NCBI GenBank assembly: GCA_017847875.1
Contig: JAGASN010000020.1
Span: forward strand, 62,001 to 126,000
DNA: 64,000 nucleotides
Reading direction: 5' to 3'
Origin: Oscillospiraceae bacterium
GTDB taxonomy: Bacteria; Bacillota; Clostridia; Oscillospirales; Ruminococcaceae
Shown: positions 37,495 through 43,939 of the stretch, piece by piece
Layout of the letters: each line of letters opens with the position of its first letter
How positions within the stretch are numbered: position 1 is the first letter of the stretch
Notes under the pieces: generated by a model
What the model saw: the letters and a program-made list of their open reading frames with translations, nothing else
Databases searched by the model: none
Told to the model about the DNA's origin: nothing
Translations under genes and position numbers: made by a program

Positions 37495-37522
37495 ATTATA
37501 CTGATATTTTTTCCGTTGTCAA
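37495..37522 (-). promoter_or_regulatory. Promoter of the hrcA operon
   Basis: On the minus strand TTGACA (37517-37522), 16 bases, TATAAT (37495-37500). The two CIRCE elements flank it. Confidence 0.9.
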
Positions 37523-37549
37523 GCGAATATACAAAATATTCACAAATTT

Positions 37550-37576
37550 TTAGCACTTTTTTAATCGGAGTGCTAA
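37550..37576. promoter_or_regulatory. CIRCE operator, distal
   Basis: TTAGCACTT, nine bases, GAGTGCTAA, one mismatch from consensus. It lies about 27 bases upstream of the -35 box, so two HrcA dimers could bracket the promoter. Confidence 0.93.
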
Positions 37577-37738
37577 TTTTGTCGAAATAAGACATATTTT
37601 ATAATGTTAGATAAATATAAAATATCCATACTACGATTTAAAAGTAATATCCGAGCCGCCGAGATAAAATAAAAACCGCCGTCGGCCTGTACGATGGCGG
37701 TTGAGATTAAAAATTTTTATTTTTCGGTGGAGCGTTTT

Positions 37739-37965
37739 AGTTCCCTTTGTTAAGGGGACAGCGTTTGCGGGAGCAAACAGCAGGGGTTAGAAACTTTTCT
37801 TTCAGGCGACTGCTCTTGCGGAACCCAAAATATTCTGCGGCATAACGCCTTGAATATTTTGACCGCGGCGCCAAACCTTGCTCGCTGTTTCGCCCACTGG
37901 GCGCGCTTCGCAAGCTTTGCCCGGTTTCTTTTGGTTACAAAAGAAATGGGGTGCGATATAAATAA
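37739..37965. repeat. Family A module and associated repeat-like DNA, no gene
   Basis: The first part (37739-37793) is a family A module: TCCCTTTGTTAAGGGGA, then a TTTGCGGGAGCAAA hairpin and CAGGGG tail. The rest contains GC-rich stretches and CTTTTGGTTACAAAAG, another palindrome. A 73-codon minus-strand frame runs through it but has no ribosome site and is not accepted as a gene. The remainder of 37577-37738 shows only an AACCGCC/GGCGGTT hairpin. Confidence 0.55.
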
Positions 37966-37992
37966 AAACACACCCCTTTACGGAGTGTGTTT
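37962..37992 (-). terminator. Terminator after ybaK
   Basis: On the minus strand AAACACACTCC pairs with GGGGTGTGTTT (one G-U) around a short loop, followed by TTTAT. Confidence 0.75.
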
Positions 37993-37999
37993 AAAAATT

Positions 38000-38491
38000 T
38001 TATTCTTCAACTGTAATATCCGCCGTTTTTCCGTTTACCAAAGGAATCAGCAGCGAAGGCTCAATTTCAATCTGCCTTCCTATTCTTCCCGCGCTTACGG
38101 TAACGGTTTTTAAATCAAGGATAGCCTCGTGGAAAACTGTCGGAAAAAGTTTTTTCATTCCGATTGGGGAACAGCCGCCGTGGATATAACCGGTCAGACC
38201 AAGCAAATCTGCGGAAAGGACCATTGCAACGCTTTTTTCGCCAACAGCCTTTGCGGCTTTTTTATAATCCAATCTTGCGGCACCCGGAACGACAAAAACA
38301 TAAAAATTTCCTTTTCCGGCCTTGAGAACAAGGGTTTTGTAAACTTCGGAAACGTCCTTTCCGATAAGTCCGGCAACGGTAACCGCGTCGCAGGGAGCGC
38401 CTTCTTCGATTTCGTATCCATGGGGAATATAGGGAACCTTTTTCTGGTCAAGGATACGCATAACGTTGGTTTTATCGTCGTTTTTCTTCAA
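38000..38491 (-). CDS. ybaK: Cys-tRNA(Pro) deacylase, YbaK/EbsC type
   Basis: YbaK-family proteins clear cysteine mischarged onto tRNA-Pro. The 163-residue chain has KTNVMRILDQKKVPY, the aminoacyl-editing core with YKTLVLK, the catalytic-lysine region ARLDYKKAAKAVG, and GYIHGGCSPIGMKK, the signature substrate loop. The start is a TTG three bases after the GDPD stop, with GAGGTG just upstream, so it is the last gene of a four-gene operon. Confidence 0.92.
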   Translation of the reverse strand: MKKNDDKTNVMRILDQKKVPYIPHGYEIEEGAPCDAVTVAGLIGKDVSEVYKTLVLKAGKGNFYVFVVPGAARLDYKKAAKAVGEKSVAMVLSADLLGLTGYIHGGCSPIGMKKLFPTVFHEAILDLKTVTVSAGRIGRQIEIEPSLLIPLVNGKTADITVEE

Positions 38492-38494
38492 AGC

Positions 38495-39322
38495 TTACAC
38501 CTCGGTAATATCAAAATTTTCACCGACGAAGGTTGAAAAACCTTCAAAAGCGGCTTTTTCAACGTCTTCCATGGAATGAACGGTCCAGGCGCAAAGCCTT
38601 GTTCCGTAAAAACGGCAAAGTAAGAAGCCAAGGCTTTTGTCTTCCCATTTATAGGAGATAAAATCCGGTTTTGATTTATAGTTGAGCAAAAGGTTGGAAA
38701 GTCCCCAGCCGAGAATACCTTTAACTCCAAGGTGGCCGTTTCCGGCGGAAAGCTGGCCGCGGATAACTTCCGGATGGTTGTTTTTGAACCATTCAAGAAC
38801 AAAGGGGTTGAAACTTATTACGTTATAAAGACCTTTGTAATCTTTAAGGATCTGATAAACCTCTTCAAGAAAATCGGAATCAAAAGCGGCACCGGCGGTT
38901 TTGATTTCGCAGGAAACCGGAACTTCGCCGAGAACTTCAAGAACTTCGGTGAAAAGCGGAATTTTTTCTTCCGTTTTGTTAAGGCGAAGTTCGGAAATTT
39001 CATCAAAAGTCAGTTCAGAAACCGCTTTGTCAACTCCGCAAAGGCGCTTGAGATTAAGGTCATGGAAAACAACGATTTTTCCGTCTTTTGTGGGCTGAAC
39101 GTCCAGTTCAACGCCGATTTCTTTTTCGGCGGATTTTTTAAAAGCGGGAATGCTGTTTTCCGGAAGATTTTCGTCCCAAAAACCTCTGTGGCAATATGCG
39201 ACCGGCATATCGAAAAAGCGGAATTTGTTGGGGGTCGTCATATAGACAAAAGCGCAGGCAATCAGAAGAAAAATTATGATGAGCACCATAACAATTGCGG
39301 TGAGCACGGGGTTTTCGAGCAT
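38495..39322 (-). CDS. Membrane-anchored glycerophosphodiester phosphodiesterase family protein
   Basis: GDPD enzymes hydrolyse glycerophosphodiesters to glycerol-3-phosphate and an alcohol. Here an N-terminal membrane helix (AIVMVLIIIFLLIACAFVYM) anchors a TIM-barrel domain. The catalytic elements are CHRGFWDENLPENSIPAF, with the first His and the Glu-Asn pair, and ELDVQPTKDGKIVVFHD, with the metal-binding Glu/Asp and second His. The start overlaps the upstream stop by one base (TGATG). The 275-residue length is normal for anchored forms. Which side of the membrane the domain faces is not certain. Confidence 0.88.
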   Translation of the reverse strand: MLENPVLTAIVMVLIIIFLLIACAFVYMTTPNKFRFFDMPVAYCHRGFWDENLPENSIPAFKKSAEKEIGVELDVQPTKDGKIVVFHDLNLKRLCGVDKAVSELTFDEISELRLNKTEEKIPLFTEVLEVLGEVPVSCEIKTAGAAFDSDFLEEVYQILKDYKGLYNVISFNPFVLEWFKNNHPEVIRGQLSAGNGHLGVKGILGWGLSNLLLNYKSKPDFISYKWEDKSLGFLLCRFYGTRLCAWTVHSMEDVEKAAFEGFSTFVGENFDITEV

Positions 39323-40617
39323 CAGTCATCGCCTCCGACATCAAGAGCTTCAAGTTTATCTTTGGGCTGGACCGGTTTGCTGTCGCCGTGTTTAACCTGC
39401 ATAAGCATAAGGAATGCGATGGTTTCCATGATTACGGCATAAGGGAAAAGAATTCCGTAGTTATCGATTTTTTCAATAAGGAAACCTACAAGCATGGGAG
39501 TTACGATCTGAGCCGCCATTGAAGCAGTGTAGTAATATCCGGTATATTTTCCGATATCGCTGCCCTGGCTCATTTCCCAGATGATCGGGAAGGTGTTTAC
39601 GATAACGCAGGCGTAACCGAAACCGATTATTACGAAGAAAGGAATAAGATGCATTCCGGCGCTTCTGAAGAAAGACATTACAAGGAAGCAGAAGGCCATT
39701 ACGGAAAGACCGATCATAACGGCTTTTTTGCGTCCGAATTTTGTTGCAATCATACCGGAAGGAAGATAGGAAATTATGGAGCAGACGGTTGCGACCATAA
39801 GATAGTTCGCGAAGCTTCCGCCTTTAACTTCAAGGAAGTTGGTCATATAAAGGCTGAAGAAAGTTGTAACCGCGTTATAACCGAAGAAGAAGAACGCAAC
39901 GCAGCCGAGCATAAAGATAAGGCTTTTAAGAACGTCTTTCGGCATTTTTTTGCCTTTGGAAAGTTCGCGGTTAAGTTCCTCTTCGGTGCTTTCATAACCG
40001 CCGGTTTCTTCCATTTCCTTAACAAGTTTGTTTTCGCGAACGGTGAGAACAAGAATAACAACGGCGCCGATCATAATGCAGGCGATGATTCCAAAAATCG
40101 GGAAAAAGTTCGGTTTTCCTTCTTTCGGAACAAGAAGGCTTATGAGAGCAAGGGAAATAACGCCGCCGACTGCGCCCATAAGGTTGATAACCGCGTTGCC
40201 TTTGCTGCGGAGTTTTTTCGGGGTTACGTCCGGCATAAGAGAAACCGCAGGGGAACGATAAGTTGCCATTGCAAGAAGGGTAATTCCAAGGCAAAGGGCA
40301 AAACCGAGAAGATTTTCTTTGTTGTCAAAATAAGGAAGGAAAAGCATGCCTATAACGGAAACGGTTGTTCCGAAGATTATATAAGGGGTGCGTTTTCCGA
40401 TAGGAGTATGGGTTTTGTCGGAAAGGGAACCGAAAAGAGGAAGCATTATGAGAGCGAGCATATTGTCGATCGCCATAATCTGTCCGGTGGCGCCTTCGCC
40501 GATTCCGAAGGTGTTTTTAAGGATAAGCGGAATAATTCCGTCATAGGCCTGCCAGAAAGTGCAGATAGAAAGGAAGGCAAGACCAACCAAAAGGGTGCGT
40601 TTATAATTGAGTTTCAT
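39322..40617 (-). CDS. MFS transporter, SLC45/GPH-like
   Basis: This 431-residue protein has about 12 predicted membrane helices with a central hydrophilic loop (EMEETGGYESTEEELNRELSKG). The cytoplasmic loop after helix 2 is LSDKTHTPIGKRTPYIIFG, resembling the loop of sugar/cation symporters of the SLC45/GPH type, and TKFGRKKAVMIG is its counterpart in the second half. The substrate is likely a sugar or related solute but cannot be read from sequence. It is preceded by AGGAGGTCC and lies 18 bases after the E2-like gene. Confidence 0.85.
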   Translation of the reverse strand: MKLNYKRTLLVGLAFLSICTFWQAYDGIIPLILKNTFGIGEGATGQIMAIDNMLALIMLPLFGSLSDKTHTPIGKRTPYIIFGTTVSVIGMLFLPYFDNKENLLGFALCLGITLLAMATYRSPAVSLMPDVTPKKLRSKGNAVINLMGAVGGVISLALISLLVPKEGKPNFFPIFGIIACIMIGAVVILVLTVRENKLVKEMEETGGYESTEEELNRELSKGKKMPKDVLKSLIFMLGCVAFFFFGYNAVTTFFSLYMTNFLEVKGGSFANYLMVATVCSIISYLPSGMIATKFGRKKAVMIGLSVMAFCFLVMSFFRSAGMHLIPFFVIIGFGYACVIVNTFPIIWEMSQGSDIGKYTGYYYTASMAAQIVTPMLVGFLIEKIDNYGILFPYAVIMETIAFLMLMQVKHGDSKPVQPKDKLEALDVGGDD

Positions 40618-40635
40618 TTTTTGGACCTCCTAAAA

Positions 40636-41520
40636 TCAGTCAACGTCCTGAATAATCTGTTCGGGTCTTTCGTCAAGGCAATCCGGATGACGGAGGATCC
40701 AATCAAGCTGTTTAAAAGCGGTTGCATAATAATGACCGTCGGTAATGCGTTCATCGGAAACAACGGTAAAATCAACGTATTTGTGTTTTTCAACGCTTCC
40801 GTCCTTCTGAACTTCAAGTTCGGTGCGTTTTGCGCCGAAGGTGAGGAAAATCGGGCAGTTTCCGAAGTTATAGAGGTGGTGATAAATCGGCGCAATTCCG
40901 AGGGAACCGAGGTTGGAGATAAACATGCTGCAATGGAAGGGCGAAGCTTTGTGGATTATTTTCGGCATAAGTCCGAAATAATCCAGGAAGTTTATGAACG
41001 CAACAAAAGCACGGAGAACGAGAGCGGGCATATAGTTGATGATTCTCGCAACGTTATCGAAAAGGTTTGAATCCCCGGCTTTTCTTGCAATTTCAACCGC
41101 TTTGTCCATTTTTCTGTAAACGTCATCGGCGGTGTCGTCCGGGCTGAAAACAACCTTAATTGCGGATTCCTGGGCGTTGAGTTCCATGCTCTTTTTGACC
41201 ATCATGCTGACGGTGATGTCTTCGCCGTGCTGATAAATCCTTTGTCCCGCAACAAAGCGGTTCATTGCGGGTTTTTGGGAAACAAGGCGAACATAGGCCG
41301 CAAGAACAACATGGAGAAAACCGAATCCGGAAAGTCCGTCTTCGCGGCGTTTTTTCTTTATGTAATTTTCAATTCTTCCAAGTTCAACGGAACTGGAGAA
41401 AAGGTTTGAAGCATCGTTCCTGGTCTTCATAATAAAAGGAACGATATAAGACATCGGCGACAAAGAACGAACACGATATCCGTCATAACGGTCGCCAAAG
41501 CGTTTTTTCCTCTTTTCCAT
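40636..41520 (-). CDS. Stand-alone E2/CAT-fold acyltransferase homologue lacking the catalytic His
   Basis: The 294-residue protein resembles the catalytic domain of 2-oxoacid dehydrogenase E2 (chloramphenicol acetyltransferase fold). SMFISNLGSLGIAPIYHHLY matches the conserved ISNLG strand, and a C-terminal SDERITDGHYYATAFK aligns with the E2 active-site DHRVIDG. In that alignment the catalytic histidine is a glutamate. No lipoyl or E1/E3-binding domain is present. It is the first gene of an operon with an MFS carrier, GDPD and YbaK, with a TATAAT -10 at 41564-41569. It may be a binding or structural homologue or use another mechanism. Confidence 0.7.
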   Translation of the reverse strand: MEKRKKRFGDRYDGYRVRSLSPMSYIVPFIMKTRNDASNLFSSSVELGRIENYIKKKRREDGLSGFGFLHVVLAAYVRLVSQKPAMNRFVAGQRIYQHGEDITVSMMVKKSMELNAQESAIKVVFSPDDTADDVYRKMDKAVEIARKAGDSNLFDNVARIINYMPALVLRAFVAFINFLDYFGLMPKIIHKASPFHCSMFISNLGSLGIAPIYHHLYNFGNCPIFLTFGAKRTELEVQKDGSVEKHKYVDFTVVSDERITDGHYYATAFKQLDWILRHPDCLDERPEQIIQDVD

Positions 41521-41710
41521 AAATAAAATCCTTTCTGCTTAAAAAGCATAAACTATTAACAACATTATAACAGAAATTTATATATAAATCTATTAAAATG
41601 AAATATTTGGGCGAAAAAAGATTGATATAATTCAAAAGCCTATATTTTACTGTGAAAATTGAAAGTTTTAGTGTAAATTGTTAAAAAATCAACTGTTGTT
41701 CTTGTAAGTC

Positions 41711-41738
41711 TTGACTTATTTTTATATTGTGGTAGAAT
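41711..41738 (+). promoter_or_regulatory. Promoter of the sigma-70-type factor
   Basis: TTGACT (41711-41716), 16 bases, TAGAAT (41733-41738). The predicted start site near 41745 helps choose the ATG at 41775. Confidence 0.7.
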
Positions 41739-41774
41739 ATTATTTAATTGGTCTTGATAGAAAGGCGTTCCCTT

Positions 41775-42344
41775 ATGTGCAAAAACAAAAAATCTATTGA
41801 ATCCATGGCGGAAAAAATCCGCAGCGGCGATTATAACGATTTTGGAAAACTTTTGCATCTTTGCGCCTATATTCCAAAGGAAACTTTTCTCGAGGCGGAA
41901 AAACTCGGCTATGAAAAAGAGGACATCTATCAGGAATCTGTTGTGGCTTTTCTTCATGCGCTCCATTCATTTGATGAAAAAAAGGGAGCGGGTTTCAGAA
42001 CTTTTGCTTCCGTTTGCATAAGAAACCACATTTCTTCAATCCTTCGGAGCGGTCAGCGCGCAAAAAACTCTGCAATGATTGATTATGTTGCAATTGACGA
42101 AGTTAAACTTGCTTCAAAAAGCGAACCCGAAACGGACTGGATTGAAAAAGAAACTTTTTTTAATATGAAAAAGCGGATTTTTGAAGTTCTTTCTGAATTC
42201 GAACTGGAAGTTCTTCGGCTTTATTTAAAAGGTTTTTCCTATAAAACCATTGGCGAAAAACTTGGAAAAACCGAAAAATCCGTTGGGAACGCGCTTTCAC
42301 GCGTTCGGAAAAAACTCCGGAACGAAATCAGACCGGAAAATTAA
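41775..42344 (+). CDS. Sigma-70 family RNA polymerase sigma factor, SigH/SigI-like size
   Basis: The 189-residue protein has sigma region 2 (about residues 50-105: EKEDIYQESVVAFLHALHSF, AGFRTFASVCIRNHISSIL) and region 4 (about 135-185: LSEFELEVLRLYLKGFSYKT with KTEKSVGNALSRVRKKL). Region 2 retains the aromatic FRTFAS promoter-melting pattern seen in SigH-like and sporulation factors. I use the ATG at 41775 (MCKNKKSIE); earlier in-frame starts would sit at the predicted transcript 5' end. Its specific regulon is unknown. No anti-sigma gene is adjacent. Confidence 0.88.
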   Translation: MCKNKKSIESMAEKIRSGDYNDFGKLLHLCAYIPKETFLEAEKLGYEKEDIYQESVVAFLHALHSFDEKKGAGFRTFASVCIRNHISSILRSGQRAKNSAMIDYVAIDEVKLASKSEPETDWIEKETFFNMKKRIFEVLSEFELEVLRLYLKGFSYKTIGEKLGKTEKSVGNALSRVRKKLRNEIRPEN

Positions 42345-42353
42345 TTATTTTTG

Positions 42354-42444
42354 GTATGCGGCCTTTTTGGCTGGATATACGAATGCTCCGTGGCACCCGG
42401 CAACGTATCTTTCAAGGCGATTGTGGTAAACCAAGGGCAAATAC
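42354..42444 (+). ncRNA. Candidate structured leader RNA of the zinc-ribbon gene
   Basis: A nested closing helix is visible: GTAT 42354-42357 with ATAC 42441-42444, GCC 42361-42363 with GGC 42436-42438, and TTGG 42367-42370 with CCAA 42431-42434. Inside, ATACG 42377-42381 pairs with CGTAT 42404-42408 around a GC-rich CCG/CGG element. No Rfam class was identified by eye. The segment lies between a sigma factor stop and the zinc-ribbon ribosome site. Confidence 0.45.
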
Positions 42445-42472
42445 ATTTATTCAAAAAGAAGAGGTAAAAACA

Positions 42473-42751
42473 ATGTACGAAGACAAAACCTTAGTGTGCA
42501 AAGAATGCGGAAAAGAATTTACTTTTACCGCCGGAGAACAGGAATTCTATGCAGAACGCGGATTCGTTAACGAACCCCAGCGCTGCAAAGAATGCCGTGA
42601 TGCACGCAAGAACAAAATCAAAACCCAGAAAGAAATGTACACCACCACTTGTGCAGCCTGCGGATGCGAAGCAAAAGTTCCTTTCAAACCCAGAGAAGAT
42701 CGCCCTGTTTATTGCAGCGAATGCTTTGCAAAAATGAAAAACGAAGAATAA
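42473..42751 (+). CDS. Small double zinc-ribbon protein
   Basis: The 92-residue protein carries two zinc ribbons: CKECGKEF with CKECRDARKNK (about residues 9-45), and CAACGCEAKVPFKP with YCSECFAKM (about 60-88). The second matches the CxxC..RPVYC-type ribbon often found in small clostridial cytosolic proteins. The ATG at 42473 with AAGAGGTAA in front is chosen. The reading frame is open upstream, but that stretch looks like a structured RNA. It sits between a sigma-factor gene and a terminator. The molecular function is not known. Confidence 0.85.
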   Translation: MYEDKTLVCKECGKEFTFTAGEQEFYAERGFVNEPQRCKECRDARKNKIKTQKEMYTTTCAACGCEAKVPFKPREDRPVYCSECFAKMKNEE

Positions 42752-42775
42752 TTTCTGATATTTTTCAGTTAAATT

Positions 42776-42807
42776 AAAAAATCCCGTCTTTAAGACGGGA
42801 TTTTTTT
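42776..42807. terminator. Bidirectional terminator
   Basis: A 14-bp stem, AAAAATCCCGTCTT with AAGACGGGATTTTT, lies between the zinc-ribbon gene (plus) and the DHHW-like gene (minus), with A and T tracts on both sides. Confidence 0.92.
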
Positions 42808-42809
42808 GT

Positions 42810-43871
42810 TTATGCTATAAATTCAAGCTTTTCAAAATCAATTCCGGAAACAAAGGCAGAAGTGCTATACGCAAAAAGAACCTGGTCATAATCTTCAAGA
42901 ACAATTTCTGAAAGAAGGTTTTCACTTGCAAGATTAAGTTCCACAAAGGTTATTCTGTCATAATTCGAAATCAGGAACGGAAGCCAGCTTTTTGCGGTTT
43001 CGTCACCGAAAACCAGAAGAGAACTGCGTTCGCCGAAGCTTTCCGAAACGGTTATATCCATAACCGGCGAAATTCCGCCGAAAATCATATCCGTTTTGTT
43101 TTCAAAAAGGTTTTCGTTTTGGACAAAAATGCTTTCGGAAAGTCGCTTTGAGCCATCGTTTTTCCGGTGCTCAAAAACAATGTTTTCGCTTTCGGTATAT
43201 TCATAAAGTGAAACAAAATCCGAAGAAGCATAGGAACGGAGAAAATCTGTCGCAAGGCTTCCGTAAAAGCCATGGGCCGCATAGGCAACGGAAAAGGAGT
43301 CCATTGTGTTCTGCTCAATTCCAAGCCTGTTGCAAAGTTCACCGTAAATATAATATCCGCCGAGAGAGGTGGGAAGATTTTCCGTATGATAATAAATATA
43401 TTCGTCGCGATGGTCATATAGAGTCTGATAAATATCCGTTGTGCGGACTTTTCCTTCAAATTCCGAATACATGTTGTTAATCATGTTTCGCTGGTTATAA
43501 ATATCTTTTCCGGTGAAGTTATCAATCTCTTGCTGAAGAATTACCGAAGCGGTTGGTATGAGCATAAAATATGGCTTTATCTGATTTTTTTCTGCAAAAC
43601 CGAGAATATAATTTTTTGCGGCAGAAAAAATTCTGGAAGTGGGTTTTTCAATATCCAGAAGAAGACTTCCTTCGCTTCCCACATAAATGTTACCAAAATG
43701 TCTTACGCCGGAAACATAGCGGATTGTATCCATAAGTCCGGAAAGTTCCTCCCGGAAAGGCATGTTTTCAGAAAGAGATTTTTCAATTTTTTCAAAAGTG
43801 TTTTCTTCGGAAGGAAGGCTTTCTGCCGAAAAAACATTGCTCAAAGCAAAAATTCCGGTTCCGAAAATCAT
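42810..43871 (-). CDS. DHHW/AlgX-type protein with degenerate motif and uncertain start
   Basis: The protein resembles the secreted DHHW/SGNH-like partners of MBOAT acyltransferases. MPFREELSGLMDTIRYVSGV and FGNIYVGSEGSLL match the usual N-terminal pattern, and YFMLIPTASVILQQ matches the first catalytic-strand block. Where the family has TDHHWT followed by GAYYAY, this has TENLPTSLGGYYIYG, so the DHHW signature is gone. The ATG at 43871 is 40 bases from the AAAGGAGG site. The frame upstream encodes KTKKFAAFLIIT, a perfect signal-peptide head, but no ATG, GTG or TTG is in place there. It may be decaying or use a non-standard start. Confidence 0.6.
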   Translation of the reverse strand: MIFGTGIFALSNVFSAESLPSEENTFEKIEKSLSENMPFREELSGLMDTIRYVSGVRHFGNIYVGSEGSLLLDIEKPTSRIFSAAKNYILGFAEKNQIKPYFMLIPTASVILQQEIDNFTGKDIYNQRNMINNMYSEFEGKVRTTDIYQTLYDHRDEYIYYHTENLPTSLGGYYIYGELCNRLGIEQNTMDSFSVAYAAHGFYGSLATDFLRSYASSDFVSLYEYTESENIVFEHRKNDGSKRLSESIFVQNENLFENKTDMIFGGISPVMDITVSESFGERSSLLVFGDETAKSWLPFLISNYDRITFVELNLASENLLSEIVLEDYDQVLFAYSTSAFVSGIDFEKLEFIA

Positions 43872-43939
43872 TGTTATAATAAGAAAAGCGGCAAATTTTT
43901 TCGTTTTAAAAACCTCCTTTCAGAAAATTTGGGGTTGTC

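Noticed and set aside
37750..37971. A 73-codon minus-strand frame between hrcA and ybaK
   Set aside because: It runs through repeat DNA and a palindrome, has no ribosome site, and its product is a Lys/Arg/Ala-rich string with no domain. It is best seen as translated repeat.
42381..42410. SAM riboswitch before the zinc-ribbon gene
   Set aside because: CCCGGCAAC is reminiscent of the S-box core, but the surrounding conserved S-box segments and a methionine-related gene are missing.
42356..42472. A 39-residue N-terminal extension of the zinc-ribbon protein
   Set aside because: The frame is open, but no ribosome site precedes it, whereas AAGAGGTAA lies before the internal ATG at 42473. The DNA can form nested helices, which favours an RNA element. 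It stays possible but less likely.
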